A stretch of 64,000 nucleotides of DNA from CAVXZE01 sp963766175 (GCA_963766175.1 CAVXZE010000013.1:62001-126000), one strand, 5' to 3'. Numbered from the stretch's first letter, positions 35,016 to 43,750 are shown. The notes: generated by a model not told the origin, from the letters alone. Numbers and translations are program-made.

Positions 35016-36167
35016 ATGGATTTCGCTTTCAGCGACGAACAGGAAGAGTTCCGCAGCACCCTCCAGCGCTTCTTCGAGGAGAAGGCGCCCTCGACGGAGG
35101 TGCGTCGGCTGATGGAGACGAGCGAAGGCTACGACCCTGCCGTATGGAAGCAGATGGCTGAGGAGCTCGGGCTCCAGGGGATCCACCTTCCCGAGGAGTA
35201 CGGCGGGCAGGGCTTCGGCTTTCTGGAGCTCGGCATCGTGCTGGAGGAGATGGGACGGGTGCTGCTTCCGTCGCCCTTCTACGCGACGGTCTGCCTGGCG
35301 GCGAACGCCATCCTGAACGCGGGCAACCAGTCGCAGAAGCAGGCGCTGCTCCCGGGCATCGCCGCCGGTGAGACGCTCGCGACCCTCGCCCTCTGTGAGG
35401 ATTCAGGCCGCTTCGATGCCGCCGGGATCACGCTCGAGGCCGTGCCCGAGGGCGAAGGCTACCGACTCGACGGCCACAAGAGCTTCGTGATCGACGGACA
35501 GGTCGCCGACTGCCTGGTGGTGGTGGCGAGACTCGCGGGAAGCACGGGGACCGATGGCATCACCCTGGTCACCGTGCACTCCAACGATCCCGGCGTCGCC
35601 GCGACGCCGCTCGAGACCATGGACGAGATCCGCAAGCAGGCGCGCATCGAGTTCTCCGGTGCGCGGGGCGAGATTCTGGGCGAAGAGGGGAAGGGCTGGC
35701 CTCCGCTGGCGAAGACCCTGGATCAGGCGAACATCATGTTGGCGGCTGAGATGCTCGGCGCCTCCCAGAAGTGCCTGGAGATGGCCGTCGAGTATGCGAA
35801 GGTGCGCATGCAGTTCGCGCGTCCGATCGGCTCCTTCCAGGCCATCAAGCACAAGGCTGCCGAGGTGCTGCTGGAGATCGAGCTGGCCAAGTCGGCGGGC
35901 TACTACTCCTGGTGGGTGGCCGACGAGCGCCAAGAGGAGCTCGCCGAGGCGGCGTCGGTGGCAAAGTCGGTCTGCGCCGACACCTTCCTGCTCGCCGCCG
36001 CCGAGGGCATCCAGATCCACGGTGGCATCGGCTTCACCTGGGAGCACGATGCCCACCTCTACCTGAAGCGCGCCAAGGGGTCGGAGATCTTGTTCGGCGA
36101 CGCCACTGCGCACCGGGCCCGCCTGGCCGACCCAGCTCGGCTTGTAGGGCGGCGCGCGCGCAGGTAG
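35016..36167 (+). CDS. Acyl-CoA dehydrogenase family protein
   Basis: 383 residues. The three-domain ACAD fold shows LPEEYGGQGFGFLELGIVLEEMG, a middle beta-domain (YRLDGHKSFVIDGQVADCLVVVAR) and the C-terminal FARPIGSFQAIKHKAAEVLLEIE with GIQIHGGIGFTWEHDAHLYLKRA. No EGT-type catalytic Glu is apparent near the C-terminus. It therefore resembles the non-catalytic or altered-base subunits of heterotetrameric steroid acyl-CoA dehydrogenases. Last gene of the TetR-headed operon. Confidence 0.88.
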   Translation: MDFAFSDEQEEFRSTLQRFFEEKAPSTEVRRLMETSEGYDPAVWKQMAEELGLQGIHLPEEYGGQGFGFLELGIVLEEMGRVLLPSPFYATVCLAANAILNAGNQSQKQALLPGIAAGETLATLALCEDSGRFDAAGITLEAVPEGEGYRLDGHKSFVIDGQVADCLVVVARLAGSTGTDGITLVTVHSNDPGVAATPLETMDEIRKQARIEFSGARGEILGEEGKGWPPLAKTLDQANIMLAAEMLGASQKCLEMAVEYAKVRMQFARPIGSFQAIKHKAAEVLLEIELAKSAGYYSWWVADERQEELAEAASVAKSVCADTFLLAAAEGIQIHGGIGFTWEHDAHLYLKRAKGSEILFGDATAHRARLADPARLVGRRARR

Positions 36168-36169
36168 GT

Positions 36170-36318
36170 CTGCGATCCGCGGCCGGCAGGGCCAGCGGCT
36201 CATGGCTCGCCCGCGCCTCGTACTGCGGGGAGGCACGGGGGGACCGAGTGCAAGGGCCGAACGCTCCACGCGGGCTGCGCTCTACTTCCCCGCTGGCCCT
36301 GCCGGCCGGGGATCGCAG
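36170..36318 (-). repeat. Hairpin-forming repeat element, copy 2 (inverted relative to copy 1)
   Basis: Arms at 36170-36198 and 36290-36318 pair in 28 of 29 positions. The core matches the reverse complement of 29337-29481 at an estimated three quarters identity. The outer arms differ in sequence from copy 1 yet each copy stays self-complementary. It begins just after the acyl-CoA dehydrogenase stop codon. Confidence 0.7.
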
Positions 36319-36355
36319 TTGGAAGTAGGGTTACCATTGCCTAGAAGGGAGTTCG

Positions 36356-36985
36356 ATGATGGGAGGGACCGTGTGGCTTCTTGGCGTCGCCGCGCTGGTG
36401 ATGATGATGGGGGGCGGGAGCGCCATTGCGGAGAGCGAGGTCCCCTCCTTGCCGCTCCAGGGCCCCATCCCCTTCGAGGTGTTCGATCTGGACGGGAGTG
36501 GTGCGATCAGCCAGCAGGAGTTCGACCAGGTGCGCGCCCGCCGCGCCGAAGCGCGAGAGAAGGCGGGCCTCCCGTCCATGCGCAGCAGCCGGCCCTTCGG
36601 CAGTCTCGACGGCGACGGTGACGATGAGATCACCCGCGAAGAATTCGAAGCGGCGCACGCCGCGGCCGGTGACGGAGCAGGTCAGGGGCCCGGGAGGCGA
36701 GGCGAAAGGGGCAGGGGAATGGGAGGAAGCCCACCGGCTTTCTCCGATTTCGACCTGAACGCAGATGGCGCCATCGACGAGCAGGAGTTCATCGACGCGC
36801 GCACCAAGCGGATCGCCGAGCGAATCAGGGAAGGTCGGATGATGCGCGGTCTCACCACGCCACACACCTTCGCCGATATGGACACCGACGGCGACGGGAG
36901 CCTCACACCGGAGGAGTTCGACACGGGGGTGCGGAGTCACTGGCAGCAGATGAATCGAGACTCACCGGTCGGAGTGGAGCCGTAA
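36356..36985 (+). CDS. Secreted EF-hand calcium-binding protein
   Basis: 209 residues with a signal peptide (VWLLGVAALVMMMGGGSAIAES). Four EF-hand loops are visible: DLDGSGAISQQEF, DGDGDDEITREEF, DLNADGAIDEQEF and DTDGDGSLTPEEF. The middle is Gly/Arg-rich (GQGPGRRGERGRGMGG). It probably binds calcium in the periplasm or outside the cell. ATG 36356 or 36359 with AAGGGAG upstream. No partner gene is evident. Confidence 0.87.
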   Translation: MMGGTVWLLGVAALVMMMGGGSAIAESEVPSLPLQGPIPFEVFDLDGSGAISQQEFDQVRARRAEAREKAGLPSMRSSRPFGSLDGDGDDEITREEFEAAHAAAGDGAGQGPGRRGERGRGMGGSPPAFSDFDLNADGAIDEQEFIDARTKRIAERIREGRMMRGLTTPHTFADMDTDGDGSLTPEEFDTGVRSHWQQMNRDSPVGVEP

Positions 36986-37081
36986 GTCTCTTCTCTCTCG
37001 AGGGTTCGCAGTGCCGGGCAACACTTCCGCCGCTCGGTCCAGACTGATCTGGAGCGCTGGCATCCTGGTCGCCGCCGCTTT

Positions 37082-37108
37082 CGCGAGCCGGTGAGAAATG
37101 CAGGCTAG
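37082..37108 (-). repeat. Solo end of CTAG-ended interspersed repeat
   Basis: The reverse complement of 37082-37108 begins CTAGCCTGCATTTCTCACC and continues GGCTCGCG, closely matching the left end at 38321. The CTAG provides the TAG stop of the adjacent minus-strand gene. Confidence 0.6.
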
Positions 37109-37500
37109 AACGTCACCGTCCCGAGGAACGAGAATACCGAGACGATCAGGAATCCAAGCCAGGAGGCGTGCCTTCCGCGCACGATGGCCAGAGACAACGC
37201 CGAGTGGAGCAAGAACACCGAAGCCAGGATCCGTACGACCACAACGATGGGTCCCGACGCCTCGACGAAGGCGAGGTAGGCGAGCACCACTGCACAGCCG
37301 CACCAGACGAGAGAGGTCAGGTGCCAGGCCAGACGCACGATTCTCTTGGCCAGGAGGTCCTTGGCATCACTCGAGTCGAAGAGCGTTAGCTGGGTGATCC
37401 GCCAGACCAGCCTTCTCTCTCCCTTCCACTCGGCCACGACGGAGTGCATGACGCCGATCGAGAGCAGAGCTGCCGCGGCGATGAGCAAGAAGACGTTCAT
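37105..37500 (-). CDS. Small integral membrane protein, unknown function
   Basis: 131 residues with four hydrophobic helices (MNVFLLIAAAALLSIGVMHS, LTSLVWCGCAVVLAYLAFVEA, VVVVRILASVFLLHSALSLAI, WLGFLIVSVFSFLGTVTF). A polar patch (EWKGERRLVWRITQL) lies between helices 1 and 2. No family was recognised with confidence. Its stop codon lies in a repeat end, so the 3' terminus may have been reshaped by it. Confidence 0.65.
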   Translation of the reverse strand: MNVFLLIAAAALLSIGVMHSVVAEWKGERRLVWRITQLTLFDSSDAKDLLAKRIVRLAWHLTSLVWCGCAVVLAYLAFVEASGPIVVVVRILASVFLLHSALSLAIVRGRHASWLGFLIVSVFSFLGTVTF

Positions 37501-37630
37501 CGGAGTACCGAGCGTATCACCGATAGGCTCCAGAAGCCTTCGCCGTGCACCGGACGCCGCCGAGAGTTCAAGCGTTCTTCTCCCCGCGACTCAGGTCAGC
37601 AGGGGGCCCCCTGACAAGCCTATACGAGGG

Positions 37631-38284
37631 CTAGGGCGCCGTGAGCTGGGTGTTCACGTACTCGGCGATCGCCGAGCGGGATTGCTCCGAGGTGTCTCGG
37701 AAGACCAGGCCGGCCCGTTTCCCACTGACGTAGGATGGCTGTGCGGGGAGCTGCATCAGGCCCTCTCTTGGCAGAGCGAAGCAGACGTCGAGCCGCTTTT
37801 CGGGCTCGAGACGCTCGGTGCTGAGGAGGAGACAGCCCTTCTCGGAGATGGAGGCGATCGCGGCGGCCCAGCCGTGATTTCCGCGCTTGCAGCGGGCGGG
37901 GAGCGCGGCGGGAACGCGTGGCACGGTGCGGGGCCAGGGCTCGAGAGCGCGCTGCAGGAGCGCGAAGAGCTCGTTCACTCGGGCGCGGCGACGCACGGTG
38001 CCGACGGCCCGTGAATCGCGGGCGACGGGCCCGCGGTGGCCGGTCAGCAGGATGAGCGGGATTCCGTTTCCGTTGCTTTCGAGCGGGATGCTCTCGAGCT
38101 GACGGTCATCGACGATGCGGATGGCAGGCCGGCACCAGTCGTCGTCGTCTGTGTGCCTGGCGGCGGTTTCCGCAGAGACCAGCCGGTAGCCGAGACGAAG
38201 CATGGCGGTCTGGGTGCCGGGTGCGAAGGCCCGGGCCGGCGCGTGGATCGCGACAGTGGCTCGAGGTGTCTCCGTGGGATCCAT
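37631..38284 (-). CDS. PilZ domain protein
   Basis: 217 residues. An N-terminal alpha/beta region (residues 1-110) looks like a degenerate receiver or similar sensor fold (IPLILLTGHRG). The C-terminal PilZ-like domain shows RVPAALPARCKRGNHGWAAAIASISEKGCLLLST and continues to LVFRDTSEQ. The c-di-GMP-binding motifs are only partly conserved (RVPAALPAR, then SISEKG). It may couple c-di-GMP to motility or surface traits; binding is not assured. Confidence 0.75.
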   Translation of the reverse strand: MDPTETPRATVAIHAPARAFAPGTQTAMLRLGYRLVSAETAARHTDDDDWCRPAIRIVDDRQLESIPLESNGNGIPLILLTGHRGPVARDSRAVGTVRRRARVNELFALLQRALEPWPRTVPRVPAALPARCKRGNHGWAAAIASISEKGCLLLSTERLEPEKRLDVCFALPREGLMQLPAQPSYVSGKRAGLVFRDTSEQSRSAIAEYVNTQLTAP

Positions 38285-38320
38285 GGCGATCCTATCGGCA
38301 CGGAGTCCCTGGGGATTTAC

Positions 38321-38505
38321 CTAGCCCGCATTTCTCACCAGCTCGCTACTGCGGCCGCCGATAGCACCACAGATTCGCGACCTTCTCCCTCCGGCCGCCT
38401 CGACGTACTGCCAAGTACGCCTTCGGCCCCCTCCGGTCCGAGGGCCGCGAATCTGCGGCACTCTCGGCGCCCTCGCTACGCGAGTTGGTGAGAAAAGCGG
38501 GCTAG
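38321..38505. repeat. Complete CTAG-ended inverted-repeat element (185 bases)
   Basis: Ends at 38321-38346 and 38480-38505 are inverted repeats matching 24 of 26 bases; the terminal sequence is CTAGCCCGCATTTCTCACC. Inside, CAGATTCGCG and CGCGAATCTG form another inverted pair. There is no coding frame. It looks like a non-autonomous miniature element or REP-type unit lying between the PilZ and acyl-CoA dehydrogenase genes. Confidence 0.7.
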
Positions 38506-38537
38506 AGGTGTAGCCTTTCTGCCACGCTTCGAGAGGC

Positions 38538-39725
38538 TCAGCTTCGCGGGAGCTCGTCGAAGGGAACCTCGCGATCGGTCGCGGGCTCCCGGGGGAGGCC
38601 GAGCACCCCCTCCGCGGCGATGTTCTTCTGGATCTCGTCGGTGCCGCCGCCGATGTGGAAGGCCGGCGCGTAGAGGAACTGGTTCTGCCAGAGGCCGGGC
38701 CGCAGAAGGGCGCGAGCTCCCAGGGCGCGTAGCGCCAGATCCGAGCCCCGGCTTATGATGCGCGCCATGGCGAGCTTCATCACCGACGCCTCGGCGGTCG
38801 GAATCATTCCCTTGCCGAGCTTGGTGATGATGCGCTTGTTCAGCAGGTCGAGGGTTCGCACCCAGGTGTAGATCCGCGCCGCCTCGTCCCGCGTCGCGCC
38901 GTCGATGCCGTCCGGTTTTGCCCTGAGGAGATCGCGGAGCTCGTCGAAGGAGAACATGCGCTCCATGCCGCCGATGGCCATGCGCTCGTTCATCAGCGTA
39001 GTCCTGGCGGCTGCCCATCCCTCGCCCTCGGCACCGAGGCGGCTCGCGTCGGGGATGCGCACCTCGTTCAAGAAGACCTCGCTGAAGTGGGAGCTGCCCG
39101 TCATCTGGCGCAGGGGACACACCTCGATTCCCGGCGACTTCATGTCGAGCAGGAAATAGGTGATGCCCTTGTTCTTGGGCGCCTTCGGATTGGTGCGGGC
39201 GAGCAGGATTCCCCAGTGCGCGTAGTGGGCGCCCGAGCACCAGGTCTTCTGTCCGGTCACCACCCAGTGGTCGCCGTCTCGCTCGGCCCGGCACGCCAGG
39301 CCGGCGAGATCCGAGCCGGCTCCGGGCTCGCTGAAGAGCTGACACCAGATCTCGTCGCCGCGGAGGATGGGCGCGAGGAAGCGCTCCTTCTGCTCGTCGC
39401 TCCCGTGGGCGACGATGGTGGGCCCGGCCATCCCGATCCCCACCACGAACATGGTCTCGCCGAAGCCGGCGCGAGCCAGCTCCTGGTTCCAGATGATCTG
39501 CTCGATCGGACCCAGCCCGCGCCCTCCGTACGCCCGAGGCCAGGTCACCGCCGCCCAGCCGTGCTCGAAGAGGGTTCTCTGCCAGCTGAGCGACCTCTCG
39601 AGGAGCTCTTCCTCGTCGGCCTCGTCATCGAAGAAGTCGACGGGCTGCTCCGGGGCGTGGGCCTCCAGGAAGGCGTGGGCCTCGGCGCGGAATTCCGCTT
39701 CCTTGGGTGAGTCTCTAAAGTCCAT
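38538..39725 (-). CDS. Acyl-CoA dehydrogenase
   Basis: 395 residues. The fold is clear: WPRAYGGRGLGPIEQIIWNQELARAG, LFSEPGAGSDLAGL, WVVTGQKTWCSGAHYA and the C-terminal IGGGTDEIQKNIAAEGVLGLPR. That last block is characteristic of the FadE-type (steroid/long-chain) ACAD subgroup with FAD. Divergent from the CoA-ligase operon, with a KstR-like site in the shared promoter, so it is likely in the same regulon as the TetR-headed operon. Confidence 0.93.
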   Translation of the reverse strand: MDFRDSPKEAEFRAEAHAFLEAHAPEQPVDFFDDEADEEELLERSLSWQRTLFEHGWAAVTWPRAYGGRGLGPIEQIIWNQELARAGFGETMFVVGIGMAGPTIVAHGSDEQKERFLAPILRGDEIWCQLFSEPGAGSDLAGLACRAERDGDHWVVTGQKTWCSGAHYAHWGILLARTNPKAPKNKGITYFLLDMKSPGIEVCPLRQMTGSSHFSEVFLNEVRIPDASRLGAEGEGWAAARTTLMNERMAIGGMERMFSFDELRDLLRAKPDGIDGATRDEAARIYTWVRTLDLLNKRIITKLGKGMIPTAEASVMKLAMARIISRGSDLALRALGARALLRPGLWQNQFLYAPAFHIGGGTDEIQKNIAAEGVLGLPREPATDREVPFDELPRS

Positions 39726-39756
39726 GCTGGGTCTTCACTCAGAGGGTTGACCCATA

Positions 39757-39774
39757 ATTAGAACATGTTTCAAT
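39757..39774. promoter_or_regulatory. Second KstR-type candidate operator
   Basis: ATTAGAACATGTTTCAAT matches the perfect palindrome at 29506 in 16 of 18 positions and contains TAGAACATGTTTCA, again fitting TNNAACNNGTTNNA. It lies in the 75-base divergent promoter of the acyl-CoA dehydrogenase (minus) and the CoA-ligase operon (plus). Confidence 0.7.
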
Positions 39775-39800
39775 CTCTGTGGCAAACGGAGGCTTCCCCA

Positions 39801-41420
39801 ATGGAGTTCAACGTCGCCGATCTGGTCGAGGCCGCCGCCGATGCGGTCCCGGAGCGGGAAGCGCTGGTGGCGGGGGAGGTGCGCCACAGCTTCGCCGCGC
39901 TCGACCAGCGCGCCAACCGCGCCGCCCACCACCTGGCCGAGAACGGCGTCCGGGCGGGGGACCACGTCGGGGTCTACGCCTACAACTGCGCCGAGTACGT
40001 CGAGGCCATGCTCGCCTGCTACAAGCTTCGCGCGGTTCCCATCAACGTCAACTACCGCTACGTCGAGCAGGAGCTCCAGTATCTCTTCGACAACGCCGAC
40101 CTGGTGGCCGTGGTGCACCAGCGCCAGTTCACCCCGCGCATCGCCGCGGTACGGGATCGGCTCCCCAAGCTCCGGCATTTCCTCGCCATCGACGACCAGA
40201 GCGGCGAGGACCTAGCCAAGCTCGGCTCCGTCCCCTACGAGGAGGCCCTGGCCGCTGCCAGACCCGATCGGGATTTCGAGCCGCGCTCGGCCGACGATCT
40301 CTACGTTCTCTACACCGGCGGGACCACCGGGATGCCCAAGGGTGTCCTCTGGCGGCAGGAGGACGTGATCTTCGCTCTGGGAGGCGGCATCGATCACGTG
40401 ACCGGGGAGCCCGCCAGGCGTCCCGAGGACATGACCGCCAAGACCGCCAACCCGTCCTTGACGATGATGGTGATGCCTCCGCTGATGCACGGGGCGGCGC
40501 AGTGGGCCATCCTGATCGGACTCTTCGTCGGCCAGAAGACCGTCCTCTACGCGAGCCCCCATTTCGATCCGGACCAGGTCTGGAGGACCGTCGAACGCGA
40601 GCGCGCGAACGTCTTGTACATCACCGGTGACGCAATGGCGCGTCCGCTGGCCGATCGGCTCACCCAGTCCTTCGATGACTACGACGTTTCGTCGGTGGTG
40701 GCCCTCGCCAGCACCGCGGCGATCTTCTCACGCTCGGTGAAAGACCAGCTCAAGGAGAAGCTCCCCAATCTGATCATCACCGATTCCCTGGGCTCCTCCG
40801 AGACCGGGTTCAACGGCACGGCGATGTACGATGCCGCCGACAAGACCAGGCGCGAGGGGGCGGGCGTGCGCATCCGTCCCGGCCGCGACACCATCGTCCT
40901 CGACGAGCAGCTGCGCCCGGTGGAGCCCGGCTCCGGCGTGATCGGCAAGGTGGCCCGCGGCGGCAACATTCCCCTCGGCTACTACAAGGATCCCGAGAAG
41001 ACCGCCGCTACCTTCATCGAGGTGGAAGGGAAGCGCTACTCGATGCCCGGGGATCTGGCCAGGGTGGAGGCCGACGGCTCGATCGCTCTGCTGGGCCGAG
41101 GTGACGTGTGCATCAACTCGGGCGGTGAGAAGATCTACCCGGAAGAGGTGGAGGCCGCCCTCAAGTCTCACGAAGACGTTTTCGATGCCCTGGTCGTCGG
41201 GATTCCCGACGAGCGCTGGGGCGAGAAGGTCGCGGCCGTGGTCCAGCCCCGTCCCGGCAGGACGCCACGGCTCGAGATCCTGAGCGACCACTGCCGTACA
41301 CGGCTGGCGCGCTACAAGGTGCCGCGAGCGCTCCACCTGGTGGAGCAGATCCAGCGGCAGCCCAGCGGCAAGCCCGACTATCCCTGGGCCAAGCGCGTCG
41401 CCGCCGAGGCGCTTGGCTGA
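39801..41420 (+). CDS. Acyl-CoA synthetase (FadD-type AMP-forming ligase)
   Basis: 539 residues. Adenylation motifs: YVLYTGGTTGMPKGVLW (P-loop), DSLGSSETGFNGTAM (A5), SMPGDLARVEADGSI and the C-terminal NSGGEKIYPEEVEAAL and RQPSGKPDYPWAK blocks with the A10 Lys. It makes acyl-CoA from a carboxylic acid, probably a steroid- or fatty-acid-like substrate. ATG 39801 is preferred because GGAGG lies eight bases upstream. The in-frame ATG at 39765 lies inside the operator. Confidence 0.93.
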   Translation: MEFNVADLVEAAADAVPEREALVAGEVRHSFAALDQRANRAAHHLAENGVRAGDHVGVYAYNCAEYVEAMLACYKLRAVPINVNYRYVEQELQYLFDNADLVAVVHQRQFTPRIAAVRDRLPKLRHFLAIDDQSGEDLAKLGSVPYEEALAAARPDRDFEPRSADDLYVLYTGGTTGMPKGVLWRQEDVIFALGGGIDHVTGEPARRPEDMTAKTANPSLTMMVMPPLMHGAAQWAILIGLFVGQKTVLYASPHFDPDQVWRTVERERANVLYITGDAMARPLADRLTQSFDDYDVSSVVALASTAAIFSRSVKDQLKEKLPNLIITDSLGSSETGFNGTAMYDAADKTRREGAGVRIRPGRDTIVLDEQLRPVEPGSGVIGKVARGGNIPLGYYKDPEKTAATFIEVEGKRYSMPGDLARVEADGSIALLGRGDVCINSGGEKIYPEEVEAALKSHEDVFDALVVGIPDERWGEKVAAVVQPRPGRTPRLEILSDHCRTRLARYKVPRALHLVEQIQRQPSGKPDYPWAKRVAAEALG

Positions 41421-41456
41421 GCGCCCACAATCTCGGGCACCCGACCGGAGACCCAC

Positions 41457-42632
41457 ATGTACGTCGATCTCACCAGCGAACAAAAGGCGCTTCGCGCGGA
41501 GCTGCGCGCGTACTTTGGTGAGCTGGTCACCGACGAGCTGCGCCACGAGGTCCGCGACACGGAGGGAGGAGGCCCGGAGTACACGCGGATCCTCCAACAG
41601 CTCGGCAGGGATGGCTGGCTCGGCATTGGCTGGCCCAAGAAGTACGGCGGTCAGGATCGATCCCCCATCGAGCAGTACATCTTCGCCGAGGAGATTCAAC
41701 GCGCGGGCTTTCCCCTCCCCTTCCTCACCCTGGGCACCGTCGGACCGACGATCATGCAGTTCGGGACCGATGAGCAAAAGGAGCGCTTCCTGCCGCCCAT
41801 CCTGCGCGGCGAGCTGCACTTCGCGATCGGTTACTCCGAGCCGGACGCCGGCACCGACCTGGCGTCACTGAAGACGACGGCGGTTCGCGACGGCGACGAG
41901 TACGTCGTGAACGGAACCAAGGTGTTCACCAGCCTGGCGGATTTCGCGGACTACATCTGGGTGGCGGCGCGCACCGATCCCGAGGCGCCCAAGCACCGGG
42001 GCATCTCGATCATGGTGGTTCCGACGAACGCCCCGGGCTACAAGTGGACGCCCATCCACACGGTTTCCGCCGCGCGGACCACGGCCACCTACTACGAGGA
42101 CGTTCGCGTACCGGTCTCCAACCGGATCGGTCCGGAGAACCAGGGCTGGGCGCTGATCGTAAGCCAGCTCAACCACGAGCGCGTCTCGCTCTTCAGTGCG
42201 GGGCCGATCCAGCGGACTTTCGAGGAGGTCTGTGCGTGGGCGCGGGAGACGAAGCTCGAGGATGGCCGACGCGTGATCGACCAGCCCTGGGTGCAGCGGA
42301 ACCTCGCGAAGTTCCAGGCTCATCTCGAGGTGCTGAAGCTGATGAACTGGAAGCAGGCCTGGGCACTCACCCAGGGGAACCTGCACCCGGCCGAGGCCTC
42401 CGCGGTGAAGGTCTTCGGAAGTGAGTTCAACATCGAGGGCTACAAGCTGCTGATGGAAGTGGTCGGAGAGGCCGGCTGCGTGAAGGAGGGATCAGCGCGG
42501 GCGGTGGCGCGCGGCGTCTTGGAGCTGATGTACCGGACCTCATTGATCCTCACCTTTGGCGGCGGAACCAACGAGGTCCAGCGCGACATCATCGCCATGG
42601 CGGGACTCGGCATGCCCAACTACAAGGATTAG
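41457..42632 (+). CDS. Acyl-CoA dehydrogenase (alpha-type subunit)
   Basis: 391 residues. ACAD marks: WPKKYGGQDRSPIEQYIFAEEIQRAG, GYSEPDAGTDLASLKT, YVVNGTKVFTS and the C-terminal ILTFGGGTNEVQRDIIAMAGLGMP. The GGGTNEVQR end is shared with catalytic subunits of heteromeric steroid acyl-CoA dehydrogenases. It is followed ten bases later by a smaller ACAD of the partner type. Together they probably form an alpha2-beta2 enzyme oxidising a CoA thioester made by the upstream ligase. Confidence 0.92.
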   Translation: MYVDLTSEQKALRAELRAYFGELVTDELRHEVRDTEGGGPEYTRILQQLGRDGWLGIGWPKKYGGQDRSPIEQYIFAEEIQRAGFPLPFLTLGTVGPTIMQFGTDEQKERFLPPILRGELHFAIGYSEPDAGTDLASLKTTAVRDGDEYVVNGTKVFTSLADFADYIWVAARTDPEAPKHRGISIMVVPTNAPGYKWTPIHTVSAARTTATYYEDVRVPVSNRIGPENQGWALIVSQLNHERVSLFSAGPIQRTFEEVCAWARETKLEDGRRVIDQPWVQRNLAKFQAHLEVLKLMNWKQAWALTQGNLHPAEASAVKVFGSEFNIEGYKLLMEVVGEAGCVKEGSARAVARGVLELMYRTSLILTFGGGTNEVQRDIIAMAGLGMPNYKD

Positions 42633-42642
42633 GAGCTCCGAC

Positions 42643-43746
42643 TTGGATTTTTCGTACAACGAAGACGAGCAGGCGCTTCGCGAGCTCTCCCGCAAGATCC
42701 TCGGGGATCACATCACCCAGGATCGACTCCGAGAGGTCGAGGGCAGCGAAGACCGCATCGATCGCAAGGCCTGGAGCGCGCTTGCCGAGGCGAACCTGCT
42801 GGGTGTCGCTCTCCCCGAGGAGTACGGCGGGAGCGACATGGGCCTGGCCGCGCTCGTCATCCTCCACGAGGAGATCGGGCGCGCCGTGGCCCCGGTGCCG
42901 GTCTACGCGACTCTGGCTCTCGGCGCTCTTCCGGTTGCCGAGTTCGGCTCCGACGAGCAGAAGCAGCGGCTGCTTCCCGGCGTGGCGAGAGGCGACGTCG
43001 TCCTGTCCGCTGCCCTGGTGGAGACTGGGGACTCGGGGACCTCGGCAAAGCACGACGGCACCGGATGGCGGCTGGAGGGCGTTCGCCCCTTCGTGCCGGT
43101 CGCGGGCATTGCCCACCGCGTGCTGGTGCCGGCGCGGCGCGAGAGCGGCGAGCTGGGAATCTTCCTGGTGGATCCCCGCACCGAGGGGGTGACTCTGGAG
43201 GCGCAGGAGACGACCAACCGGGAGCTCCAGTGCGTGATGCACCTCGCGAGCGTCCGCGTTCCCGAGAACGACCTGCTGGGCGCTCTGGATCGCGGGGAGG
43301 AGATTCTCGGCTGGACCCGGGATCGCGCGCTACTGATGCAGTGCGCCATGCTGCTCGGTGTGGCCGATCGCGCCCTTCGCATGACTGCCGACTACACCGC
43401 CGAGCGGCAGCAGTTCAACCGACCGATCGGAAGCTTCCAGGCGGTGCATACGCGGGCCGCCGACGCGTTCATCGACGTCGAGGCGATGCGACTCACCCTG
43501 CAAAGAGCCCTGCACGTGTTGACGCAGGGGGAGTCGGCTGCCGAGAGCCTGGCCATTGCCAAGTACTTCGCCGCCGAGGGTGGCGCCAGCGTGACCTACG
43601 CCGCGCAACATCTTCACGGCGGTATCGGCGTGGATCTCGACTACTCCCTCCACCGCTACTACCTGTGGGCCCGGCAGATCGGCATCGAGCTGGGGTCCGC
43701 CAACTGGCAGCTCGCGAAGCTCGGAGAGATGCTCGCCGCCTGCTAG
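42643..43746 (+). CDS. Acyl-CoA dehydrogenase (partner subunit type)
   Basis: 367 residues. It begins LDFSYNEDEQALRELSRKIL; the core has LPEEYGGSDMGLAALVILHEEIG and FNRPIGSFQAVHTRAADAFIDVEAM, and it ends with HLHGGIGVDLDYSLHRYYLWAR. No catalytic EGT/Glu block is seen at the C-terminus, in line with a partner subunit. TTG 42643 is the start, with AGGAG seven bases upstream. Last gene of the ligase-ACAD-ACAD operon. Confidence 0.9.
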   Translation: MDFSYNEDEQALRELSRKILGDHITQDRLREVEGSEDRIDRKAWSALAEANLLGVALPEEYGGSDMGLAALVILHEEIGRAVAPVPVYATLALGALPVAEFGSDEQKQRLLPGVARGDVVLSAALVETGDSGTSAKHDGTGWRLEGVRPFVPVAGIAHRVLVPARRESGELGIFLVDPRTEGVTLEAQETTNRELQCVMHLASVRVPENDLLGALDRGEEILGWTRDRALLMQCAMLLGVADRALRMTADYTAERQQFNRPIGSFQAVHTRAADAFIDVEAMRLTLQRALHVLTQGESAAESLAIAKYFAAEGGASVTYAAQHLHGGIGVDLDYSLHRYYLWARQIGIELGSANWQLAKLGEMLAAC

Positions 43747-43750
43747 CGGA

